Positions 35,176 through 44,943 of a stretch of DNA of 64,000 nucleotides are shown here, in pieces. Source of the stretch: Coprinellus micaceus. Its lineage: Eukaryota; Basidiomycota; Agaricomycetes; Agaricales; Psathyrellaceae. The stretch covers positions 2,232,001-2,296,000 of the forward strand of contig OX596337.1 of the NCBI GenBank assembly GCA_951394405.1. Direction: 5' to 3'. The first letter of the stretch is position 1. Each line of letters starts with the position of its first letter. The notes beneath the pieces are model-generated. The model did not search any database and had not been told where the DNA came from. It saw only the letters and a list, made by a program, of their open reading frames with translations. The translations under genes and the position numbers were made by a program.

Positions 35176-35625
35176 GTCCCGGCGGTTCGTCAAACGTTAA
35201 AGGCGAGGGGTAGTTTTCCAGCGGTGCCCTGCAGGTACGTCGAAGATCATAGGGACGAAATTCCCATTGTTCGTCACTTTGTGTGTACATATTTGCATCT
35301 CTGTTGGCCAATCACGGTTGTTTGGCCCCCTTTGTTCCCCGCCTGGCGCCCGTCCTCCTTCCCGTTTGGGGAGGCCTGGCGTCTATTCTTGCCACCTCCG
35401 CATTGTTCTCTGCACCAGCATAAGTACCAGGCCAGGATGGAGGGGACTCTTCAGTACCTTCTGGTCGAGCCGAAGTTACTCACCCCAATTTTTCCCCTAC
35501 CCAACTTGACCCCTTACAGTCACCCTCAATCGAGCACTTTGACTAGTCGCTCCGATTCTTCGCCCTTTGTCCCCCACCACCCTCCCTACCACGCCCACAC
35601 CGCACCATCCCAGCCTATCCCTAGA
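35176..35625. other. Intergenic region before small basic protein
   Basis: This 450-nt stretch is C/T-rich on the + strand and includes an open frame continuous with the next ORF from 35437. I treat it as promoter and 5' UTR. Confidence 0.4.
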
Positions 35626-35922
35626 ATGTCGTTCCCCATCAGATCAACCCGCCCCACCCCGTATAGCCTTTACCCCGCCACAACGTGCGCCCCGAACGCC
35701 TTCAGCCTCTTCGGAACCAGCTCCAGCCCTCGCGACACCCACTCTATGTGCGGAGAATTTGGAGCCATCCTCAGTACCCCCAGGGCTGTCAACGGTCCTG
35801 GTCTTCCTTCCAAGCTCAGCTCCTCGTCAATGCACAGCGAGTACTCCGCCTCCTCGTCGAGCACAGGATCGTCGAGCAAGAGCAAGTTGTCGGTCGTTAA
35901 ACGCTGGTTTGGCATGAACTAA
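35626..35922 (+). CDS. Small Ser-rich protein, uncharacterised
   Basis: A 98-codon frame from the ATG at 35626 (MSFPIRSTRPTPYSLYP) through SLFGTSSSPRD and a poly-Ser stretch to the basic end KLSVVKRWFGMN. The frame is open back to an ATG at 35437, but the Pro/His/Ser-rich upstream part looks untranslated. The compact basic tail after a Ser-rich region gives it the look of a real short fungal protein. No domain is recognised, so the function is unknown. Confidence 0.45.
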   Translation: MSFPIRSTRPTPYSLYPATTCAPNAFSLFGTSSSPRDTHSMCGEFGAILSTPRAVNGPGLPSKLSSSSMHSEYSASSSSTGSSSKSKLSVVKRWFGMN

Positions 35923-36790
35923 ACTCACTTCGCCTAGAGGAAGCAGTTCTGCCATGGTTTCACTGGATAGGCTCCAGGAGTCCTTCGAGGACACGGGGTG
36001 AGAATGACGCTGAGCTAGAGCTGGAAGAGAAGATGGGGGTCATCGTCTTCCTATTATTGGCAGTGGCCTTCAATTCCCGTCGTCTCTGCCGCGTGCTCTT
36101 TGCATATCTGGTGGCAAGCAGCCCACAGCGAGGGCGCTGAAACAAAAAACTTAACTGAAGCGAATCGCAATATGCAAGAAATGTCGATCCTATATGCACT
36201 CTTCACCAACCCGTCCCAACCCCTCGTCGGAAGGGGCTTATGTTGCCACCTTGATTCACCATGGGCACTTCGACCTTATTTATTCGAACCAACCTTTTAT
36301 CAGCTGCATGCATAGCATAGAGGCCCTGCACTGCTTTGTCTATTGATATCCTGGACCTTTCCCTGACGGTCGTCGGTATTCTCCGTATCTCGTTTGCGTT
36401 TCTCAGTCTAGCCAAAGGTCAATGAATTCAACGCCACCAACGTGTTCAACACCAGTGATACTCGTACATTCTTGTGTAAATTCGAAAGTAGAATACATGC
36501 ACCACGAATATCCGGGGATTGTTGAAATCCAATACCACCACCCGGCACGCCGCAAAGCTTCCTGCCTCCAACAACTGAGACGCCCTGCACGCGCCGGGAG
36601 GCGATATTCACGACACCCCCTCTGCCCAACGACGGGCGGCGCACACCGCCACGCACGTCGCGCGCTACAACTACCGCAAGGTCAAGCAACAGACACACTA
36701 CTCCAACGCGAGAGAAACGAGGAGAAGGAACAGTCGTTATAAATTAACCAGAACGCGTTCGCTGTTGAAGCGGAAGGCTTTAAAGTGCAT
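35923..36790. other. Convergent intergenic spacer before MET6
   Basis: These 868 nt lie between the ends of the small protein gene and MET6 and should hold both 3' UTRs. I see no coding or structured feature with support. Confidence 0.4.
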
Positions 36791-39267
36791 TTAGGCGTAG
36801 GTCTCGCGAGCCCACTTGGCGGCCTCGACGAGGTTGATGAGCGAAGCCTCGGTCTCCTTCCAGCCACGGGTCTTGAGACCACAGTCGGGGTTCACGAAGA
36901 GGAGGGAGTCAGGGAGGATGTCGAGCATGGACTTGAGGCGGTCCTTGATCTCCTGACCACCGGGGACACGGGGGGAGTGGATATCGTAGACACCAGGGCC
37001 GATCTGGTTGGAGTAGCCGTACTGCTTGAAGGTGTTGAGGAGCTTCATGTCGCTCTTGGAGGCCTCGATGGAGATGACATCAGCATCAAGGCGCTGGATG
37101 GAGGGGAAGATGTCGTCGAAGTCGGAGTAGCAGAAGTGGGAGTGGGTCTGGAGCTTGTCGGTGACACCAGCAGTGGCGAGCTTGAAGGAGTCGACAGCCC
37201 ACTTGAGGTAGGCGTCCCAGTCAGTGCGACGGAGAGGGAGACCCTCACGGATGGCGGGCTCATCGACCTGGATGGCGGAGATGCCGGCCTTCTCGAGGTC
37301 AATGACCTCGTCACGAAGAGCAAGGGCGAGCTGCTTGGACTGGAGCTCACGGGAGATGTCGGCACGAGGGAAGGACCAGTTGAGGATGGTGACGGGGCCG
37401 GTCAACATGCCTTTCATGGGCCTGTCGGTGAGGCTCTGAGCGTAAGCGGACCACTGGACGGTCATGGGGTTGGGGCGAGAGACGTCAGAGACGATGATGG
37501 GAGGGCGGACGTAACGGGAACCGTAGCTCTGAACCCAACCGTTCTGGGTGAAGACGAAGCCACTGAGCAGTTCACCAAAGTACTGAACCATGTCGTTACG
37601 CTCGGGTTCACCGTGGACGAGGAGGTCGAGGCCGAGCCTCTCCTGAATGCGGACGACAGACTCGATCTCCTTCTTGATGAATTCCTCGTACTGCTCCTTG
37701 GTGAGCTCGCCCTTTCCGAGCTTCGCACGGGCCTGACGAATCTCCTTGGTCTGGGGGAAGGAGCCAATTGTGGTGGTGGGGAACTTGGGCAGGTTAATTG
37801 CCTTGGCCTGGATCTCCTTGCGGACAGAGAAGGGGCTCTGGCGCTCGATCTGCTCGGGGGTGATGGCAGCAACGCGCTTGCGAACAGCATCATCAGAGTT
37901 CTGCTCGAAGGCACGACGCTTGGCAATGGAGGCCTTGTTAGCCTCCAGGCCAGCAGCGACAGCGGCATCCTGGGAACCAGAGAGGACAGAGGCGATGTTG
38001 GAGACCTCCTGGGCCTTCTCGAGGGCGAAGGAGAACCAGTCCTTCTGCTCCTCGGTGAGCTTCTTCTCGGACTCGAGGGTGACGGGGGTGTGGAGGAGGG
38101 AGGACGAGGTGGCAATGATGACGCGGTCAGCACCGAGGGCATCGATAGCCTGCTGGCCGAGCTTGATGGCAGCGGCGAAGTCAGTCTTCCAGATGTTACG
38201 GCCAGAGACGACACCGAGGGAGAGAGTGATGGAGGTGGCCTTGATAGCGTTGATAACCTCCGCGAGCTGAGCGGGGGCACGGTCGAGATCGATGTGCAAG
38301 GCAGCGACGGGGAGCTTGGCAACGTAGTTGACGTTGGTGTCGAGACGGGAGAAGTAGGTGGTCAAGACAATCTTGGGGGCGACGGGTGCAAGCTCGGTGT
38401 AAGCAGTGGTGAACTCCTTCTCGAGACCAGCGGCGGTGTCGAGGACGAGGATGGGCTCGTCAACCTGGACCCACTCAGCGCCAGCCTCCTTCAAGTCAGC
38501 GAGGAGCGTCTTGTAGAGAGGGATGAGCTTGGGGAGGAGGGAGATGGGCTGGAAGCCAGGCTTGGCCTCCTTGGCGGCCTTTCCGAGAACGAGGAAAGAG
38601 ACGGGGCCGAGGACGACAGGGCGGGTGGTGATACCAAGAGCCTTGGCCTCCTTGAACTCCTCAACAGCCTTGTTGAAGTTGAGCTTGAAGTCGGTCTCCT
38701 CAGAGAACTCGGGGACGACGAAGTGGTAGTTCGAGTCGAACCTGAGGGACAAGGCGTGTCTGTAAGTGGCTGTGCTAGATTTGAATCTGGGGTCAGGGCG
38801 CTTACCATTTCTTCATCTCGGATGCGGGGACATCGACACCCTCAGACTGGCGGCCACGGCCCATGGCGAAGTAGACATCGAGAGGGGAGAGACCAAGACC
38901 CTGGTAGCGCTTGGGGATGACATTGAAGGCGGCAGAGTGATCGAGGACGTGGTCGTAGAGCGAAAACTCGCCGCTGTGTCGCAGAATCTGGATCAGTTTT
39001 TGAGATCTTTGCATCGATTGCCCGCTCAACTCACCTGGGGACGAAATCGACGCCCTTGGACTTGACGGAGGTCCAGCTGGCCTTCTTGACCTCGGCAGCG
39101 ACCTTGGTGAGCTCATCGGCAGAGATCTTGCCAGCCCAGTATGCCTCGACGGCCTTCTTAACCTCACGGTTGGCACCTGTGATCCGATATGCGTTGAGGT
39201 TACGTTGAGAGGCCAGTGGAATAGACTCACCGATGCGGGGGAAACCGAGAACGCTGGAGGCAACCAT
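36791..39267 (-). CDS. MET6: Cobalamin-independent methionine synthase
   Basis: Transfers a methyl group from 5-methyl-tetrahydrofolate (polyglutamate) to homocysteine in the cytosol. Start MVASSVLGFPRIG at 39267; three short introns near the 5' end (39177-39230; one near 38.97-39.03 kb; 38741/38806 as exon edges), then one long exon. The N-terminal half includes YFAMGRGRQSEGVDVPASEM and AEWVQVDEPILVLD. The C-terminal catalytic half has FPTTTIGSFPQTKEIR, LVHGEPERNDMVQYF and the zinc site HSHFCYSDFDD with LFVNPDCGLKTRGW; ligands His, Cys, Glu and Cys all appear present. It ends AAKWARETYA. About 767 residues, normal for the family. Codon use is strongly biased to C-ending codons, fitting high expression. 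Confidence 0.96.
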
Positions 39268-39589
39268 TTTGAGATGTGTGTGGTGGGGAAAGGAACAAGG
39301 GGGTCAGAAAGATGCTCGAACTTTAAAGGGGTCGATGGCGAGCTTATAGACCGCCAAGCACGTGCTGGAGTATGATAATCGATCTATCGATGTGCGGGGA
39401 CACGTTATCCCGCCATGCGTTGCGAATGGCCAGATTCCAATTTCTGGTTCCATTTTGTCCAATCACAGTGCGTACAGAACATATTGGTGCCATTCCTTGA
39501 CATCGTCACAACATAGATTTCATTCAATACCATCGATACACGCGTTGAAGCCACAGATGTGGCGACCCCACACCACAAATCACCTCGCG
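39268..39589. other. MET6 promoter region
   Basis: 322 nt between the MET6 start and the stop of the upstream kinase gene, both on the minus strand. It includes ACTTTAAAGGGG near 39319-39330, on either strand a possible TATA-like site about 55 nt before the ATG. Confidence 0.4.
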
Positions 39590-41023
39590 TCACAGCGCCT
39601 TGAGTTTCTCCAATGTCGCCTTGAAGAAAGTCGCCTTCGGCTCCTGCTTATCTGCCTCTCCATTTTCCCCACCAAGCGCCTTAATGATCACGGAGCCAGG
39701 CGCACCTCCCATTTCTTCGGATACATCGGGAATAGCAACTTTGGGGTCCACGGCTTTAGACGCGGGCGTGATGGGCCCGGCGCTAACGTCCGTTGCAGAG
39801 CTGCCGTCGGAGTTGCCAGAGCCACGAGCTGGGGTTGACGATCGAGTAGGAGGTGCAGGAGGTGCGAGGAAGTCAGATGGGTCGCCGCCCTCGTATGCAG
39901 TGGCAGACTCCTCCACGTCCAAGTCTGCGTCTGCGTCGGGAGCGTCGTGGATGTATTGCGAATCCAGACTGCTAAACCAGGTTTCGCTGGAGTCACTCTT
40001 GGATTCGGGTCCAGGTACATCTTGACCTTGTGTTGGTGTGTCTACCTGGGCCCCTTTCCCGCCGACAGGCCTCTTCGACTCATCGTAGATGCCTTCCACG
40101 ACAGTAATGTATCGCCTGAGCTCCAAGATGCTGAGACGGTCGCGTTCGGGAAAGAAGAACACCCTTTGAAGTATTGCATTGATTCCGGCGGATATTGGAA
40201 GGACCTCCTTCAAAAAGTTCCTGTTCTCCATGTAGGCGCTGAAGCAAGGGTCGGTAGCGGTAGCTAAACGCCAAGGGTTGCGGCTTGTAATAAGGTTGGT
40301 AAGGATGACGCCCAGCGCCCAAATGTCGTTGTAACGGTTCGAATACTCGAGGCCACGTTTGCCCGTAGCTGAAGGCCCAATGCATTCTGGGAGTCAGGAT
40401 TCAGATCTCGTTAACCTCCTAAACGTCAGCCAAAGCTCACCTGGGCTCATATAAAACGAACTCCCACAGCCATAGTCAAGCGACATGGGTCGGGTAGTCG
40501 ATAAGCCAAAGTCGCCTAGGTAAACCGTGTTGCCGTCCTCGGAGCATATGATGTTCTCCGGCTTGACATCGCGGTGATACACCCCTAGGCTGTGACAGTG
40601 CTGTACGGCCTCCAATATTTGTACAAAGGTCGCCTTGACCCTCTCTGGATCCCCATCGAAAAGGCGCTTTTCTGTTATGGCGCCAAACAGGTCCCCTCCG
40701 GTGTAGAGGCCCATGACGACGTAGACGAAGCAGTCATCGTGGAACCAGCCGTGGAAACTGACGATATTGGGATGGCCTGAAACCCTTTGGTGGATGGATA
40801 TTTCGCGTTTCTGCAAGGCATCCTTGTCCGAACCAGGGGGGTGCCTGAGGAGACATTTGATAGCGTAGTATCGAGGGTTCTCGGAAGGGGATGCGGTATC
40901 CAGAGCACGGTAGACCTTCCCATACGCCCCTGACCCTAGTTTGTCCAGCAATAGATATCGGCCCTGGTGGATCTTCATGCCGGAGAACTCTGGCATGGTA
41001 TCCGTAGCAGATGGGCGAGGCAT
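39590..41023 (-). CDS. Ser/Thr protein kinase, Ran1/Sks1/Vhs1-like
   Basis: From 41023 the chain starts MPRPSATDTMPEFSGMKIHQ, then the kinase domain: glycine loop LGSGAYGKVYRAL, catalytic Lys in YYAIKCLL, VYHRDVKPENIICSEDG (catalytic loop), YLGDFGLSTTRP (DFG), GCGSSFYMSPECIGPS (activation/APE-equivalent, across an intron) and NDIWALGVILTNLITSRNPW. The YGCGSSFYMSPEC form and the early chain pattern fit the fungal Ran1/Sks1/Vhs1/Ksp1 group, which controls nutrient responses and meiosis entry. An acidic Ser/Asp-rich C-terminal tail of about 150 residues ends ATLEKLKAL. About 455 residues. All catalytic residues are present. It shares a divergent 476-nt promoter with xylitol dehydrogenase. Confidence 0.87.
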
Positions 41024-41499
41024 GGCTGCACGAGGGAAGATAAGAGAAAACTAGAGGCCCTTGCGAGTGCAAGAGGGAGGGTGGATAGAGACTGGTCTCG
41101 GATTCGAGTCTAGCAAGGCTGAAATGTAATTAGGGCCTTGCATTGCAGGCTGGGGATGCGGGGTAGTTTGCAGACTGGGGTAGTCCAGTCCATCAGGATC
41201 CGGGGAAGCAACAAAATACGCGAGCAGGGATTTGATGATGACGGTACGAGAAGAAGCGGGGACGCGTTGTTGGTGCCTGTTTGCGTATTCTGGCCGACTG
41301 CCATACAAGATCCCATTGGTTTGCCCCTTGACAATCATTTCTCCCGCATGAGCACCCTCCTCAATGTGGAGATTCTGCATCCACCCGACAACTCCCCGAG
41401 ATTCAGATTGGGGTCGCGGACCGGGTCATACCCTGCCAGGGGTTTAAATGTCTGGCCCAGGTCATCGCTATCTCTGTAAATTTGTCCCTGCTCTTCACC
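41024..41499. promoter_or_regulatory. Divergent promoter, kinase / xylitol dehydrogenase
   Basis: A 476-nt gap between two divergent start codons; TTTAAATG near 41444 and a CT-rich stretch lie before the dehydrogenase ATG. Open frames across it on both strands lack motifs and are taken as chance. Carbon-source control of both genes from here is plausible but not shown. Confidence 0.45.
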
Positions 41500-42965
41500 A
41501 TGTGCCAACACCACGATAACCCCTCCTTCGTCCTCAAAGGAATCGAGGATGTCGTCTACGAGGAACGCCCCATTCCCGAGGGTTTGTGACATCTGCGATC
41601 ATTCAAGGGACCCCTTTCTGAGAGCCCCGATCTAGTCACTGGCGATGAGGTCCTCGTCAACGTCAAGAGAACTGGTATCTGTGGTTCCGACGTCCACTAC
41701 CTCGTAGAAGGCCGCATCGGCGACTTCGTTGTCAAAGCACCTATGGTGAGCGCTCCGACCCGGAACGAAGCGTTCCTTCGACTGACATCCCTTAGGTCCT
41801 TGGACATGAATCCAGCGGTGTTGTTACAAAGGTTGGCCCCAAGGTCAAGCACTTGAAGGTCGGCGACCGTGTCGCACTGGAACCCGGCGCTACCTGCCGC
41901 GCCTGCGATCTTTGCAAGGCTGGTCGATACGAGGTATGTTTTTGCACGATTCTATCAGGGCATCGCTAAGCCGCATTTGATCAGCTTTGCGAGGACATCA
42001 TCTTTGCCGCGACCCCTCCATACGACGGAACCTTGGCTCGCTACTACCGACTCCCTGGCGACCTTGCATACCCTCTCCCTGAGAATGTCACCTTCGAGGA
42101 TGGGGCCATGGTCAGTGTGCTGAAACTCTTGGCGACCCCCAATAACATAATCTCTGTTAGATTGAGCCCCTGTCCGTCGGCATCCACTCAGTCTCAACCC
42201 TTGGTGGGTTGAAGGCTGGCCAGTCTATCGTTATCTTCGGCTGTGGGCCCGTTGGCTTGCTTTGCATGGCAGTCGCAAAGGCCCTTGGTGCTCGCCGAAT
42301 CATCGCTGTCGACATCGTCCCCTCCCGACTCGAGTTCGCCAAGGAGTACGCCGCCACCCACACCTACCTCCCCGTCAAGCCCATCGAGGGCGAGACCAAG
42401 ATTGAGTACAGCCGTAGGAACGCTGCTGCATTGAAGGAGCAGCTCGGCGTCACTGAGAGAGGCCCCAATGCCATCGACCTGGTGATTGATGCCAGTGGTG
42501 CGGAAGTCTCTATTCAAACTGGCATCTATGTCGCGAAGGCTGGTGGAACTTTCGTTCAGGTACGCATCCCATCCACGGCCCGTTCCCGTCATTCCGAAGA
42601 CTCGGGTTCTTAAGCTTGGTTATGTCAGGTTGGTATGGGCCACCCTAACGTGACCATCGATATCGGCGCTGTGATCACCAAGGAACTCGTATACAAGGGT
42701 TCTTTCAGATATGGTGTACGTTTCCGCTCCTTTTCGAGCTCAGGGGTATGGGAGATGGCTGATAATCTATCCATCTTAGCCCGGCAGCTACCCCATGGCC
42801 ATTGGCTTGGTCGCGTCTGGAAAGATCGACTTGAAGCCCCTTGTGACCCACCGCTTCAAGTTCGAGGACGCCCTCACCGCTTTCAAGGCAACCAAAGCTG
42901 GCAAGAGCGAGGATGGGAAGACCCTGATCAAGGCCATTATCGCTGGCCCTGGCGAGGAGCCCTAA
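41500..42965 (+). CDS. XYL2: Xylitol dehydrogenase (D-xylulose reductase)
   Basis: Zinc-dependent medium-chain dehydrogenase oxidising xylitol to D-xylulose with NAD+, in pentose catabolism; sorbitol may also be a substrate. Exons 41500-41581, 41636-41745, 41796-41933, 41985-42110, 42161-42559, 42629-42715 and 42780-42965 join to 375 residues. N-terminus [20 protein letters not shown] is typical. Catalytic zinc site CGSDVHY and LGHESSGVV; structural zinc cysteines in [17 protein letters not shown]; Rossmann GCGPVGLL with [12 protein letters not shown], whose Asp favours NAD+ over NADP+. Ends [10 protein letters not shown]. The first intron (54 nt) was set by restoring the frame into [14 protein letters not shown]. 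Complete and probably functional. Confidence 0.95.
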
Positions 42966-43538
42966 ACCCACCCGCATCACTTCGCCTTTCGGCAAGAACG
43001 AAAACATACTAATCGCAATGGAACTTTCGGCATAATCTTATCGATATTTGATAGCTTCTGGGGAGGGGGCGTGAAAATTATCATGCATGCTACATAAACA
43101 AAATGAGGAATTCAGATTGGCCCTGTACCTTTGGCGCCGAACGAGCTGGGCGCCTCTGCAATAAATCACCTGCGTCATCAATTGCGGACATTGAAAGGAG
43201 CCGTCACCCGACCCTCGGTGCCTCACGAGGCGCGTTCTCGAGTCAACGGTCCGCTCTGCCTTGACATTATTCTTCATTGTACACTCTCACCTTCCCACCG
43301 AATTTACTGGATACTCCCTTCTATCGACACCATCCTTCTTGATCGTGTCGGAACTCCACGCCATGGCGTTCCGGACGAGGAACTGCTACTACCTCAGGAT
43401 CTCTGAGAGAATGGTTCTTCCGCTCTATGTTCGTCATATCTGCTTCAAGACGCGTAGATCCCGTCCCGGTGTCTTACCATGCCTGGAACTCTGGGCGGTT
43501 TTGTATAGCTCTACCTGGATGAAAGGCACCTAGACTGG
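42966..43538. other. Intergenic region before uncharacterised nuclear-type gene
   Basis: 573 nt with the XYL2 3' flank and the promoter of the next gene. In-frame coding may extend upstream of 43539: an ATG at 43479 (MPGTLGGF) followed by a GTATAG..CAG gap could be an extra first exon, but this is uncertain. Confidence 0.4.
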
Positions 43539-44839
43539 ATGTCAGACGTCGTCCTTCAGCATGTACTCTCCGACTTGCGACCACGGTCAGTCCACTCGTA
43601 CTTGCCTCTTGCCGTCCGGGGAAACATACCGACTATTGCCTATCACTGTCCTTCCTCCGTCAAGAATCCTCCCGAAATTACAGATGGAAGCAGACATTGG
43701 GACCTCTTCCAAGAACGCGAAGCTGTCGACCGTGGATACGCACCGAGGAGGTGGGTGTGCCTGTCCTGTTTGGTGACCCGACCAGCTCATTGGCCCGCTA
43801 CATGCGAAGAAACGTATCAGTTCTGCTACTTCATTCGAAACGTCGAGAGACACTCGTTTGTGATCAAGGTACGCTAAATCTCGCCAAAGGCGGTTTTACA
43901 GAACGCTCGATGTAGCCTCTTCCAGACGAGGAAGTTCGTTGCTGCTCCTCCGAAGCCCAAAGCCAAACCTGCCCTTGGTCCACCAAAGCCAGCTGCAACT
44001 CCTCGCCCCGCTCGTGCAACAAAACGGAAAGCGCCCCCGCCGAAGAAGGCCCCGAAGAAGAAGAAATGGAAAGGGAAGAAGAAGGCCAGTGCTTCCCCGG
44101 ATGATATGGACGAAGACGAACCGGAGAGTTCGTCTTCTGACATTTATGTTTCCGGTAAGTCCAATGCAGTTATCGGTGGGAGTTGTGGGCAGCAAAAAAG
44201 CCATTGGCTAACAGGGGCGCGCAAGCAGATAGCGACGAGGATATGGATGAGGACGATGATGCCGGAGAGGAAGGAACCCCACAGGCTGAACAAGCTGGTA
44301 CAAGGTCGGTCCACACTCGGTTCACACTTGGCTGGTAACTAATAAACGAAAGAAGTGCCTTCGACCTTGAGATCGAAGAAGAAAAACCCAAACCACTCCT
44401 TTCCCTAACATACCAAGGTTTTCAGATTTACGGCAAATGCCTCTGTGTCGTGGTCGAACCATGGCCTCTGCCCAAACCGCCCGCGAAGTCGATAAATGCG
44501 GTATTGGGAGCTCGAGACAAGTCTCGTCTCTCTGTCCCACCTCGTCGCCCAGGTTCCAGCGTCCACCAGCCAGCCTCTATCCGAGGAGAGACACCACTCT
44601 TTCTGCCAGACGACGACACGGATGCCCCAGAGCTTCCATCCGTCGCGTCACTATTCACTATGGACAAGGAGAGCGAGGGGGAGGAGGAAGACGGCGACAA
44701 TCCATACGCAGGTATGATGGCATTTAGCCAGGCTCTTAAGAATACCGGCGATGAGCGACCTGGTGCACTGGCAATTGACGATGAGGACATGGACTCAGCG
44801 GCTTTATTTGGAGATGCAGACGAGACCCGGGAGTTGTGA
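43539..44839 (+). CDS. Uncharacterised, probably nuclear, acidic/basic protein
   Basis: Exons 43539-43585, 43665-43750, 43810-43868, 43926-44154, 44226-44304 and 44353-44839 join without a frame error to 328 residues. Start MSDVVLQHVLSDLRPR; next LPKLQMEADIGTSSKNAKLS and GETYQFCYFIRNVERHSFVI, a compact N-terminal unit. A Pro/Ala/Lys-rich stretch with PPPKKAPKKKKWKGKKK (likely nuclear signal) leads to an acidic SDEDMDEDDDAGEE run. The second folded unit is LLSLTYQGFQIYGKCLCVVV followed by EPWP, then a Ser/Asp-rich tail ending SAALFGDADETREL. The alternation of basic and acidic tracts suggests chromatin or transcription work, but I recognise no domain. An additional upstream exon is possible. 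Confidence 0.75.
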
Positions 44840-44943
44840 TTAGTAGATTGGAGTGTTGATTATACAACCGTAAATGTTGAGCGCTCAGCGCTCAGCAAGG
44901 TGCTCTATGTTGACATCTAAGTAGCGAAAATGCGTATGGTTGG

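Noticed and set aside
36785..38920. A 711-codon + strand open frame.
   Set aside because: It is the antisense shadow of MET6, whose biased codon use leaves the opposite strand free of stops.
41335..41592. Minus-strand ORF overlapping the xylitol dehydrogenase start.
   Set aside because: It is antisense to the first exon of XYL2, which is firmly supported by family motifs and in-phase splicing.
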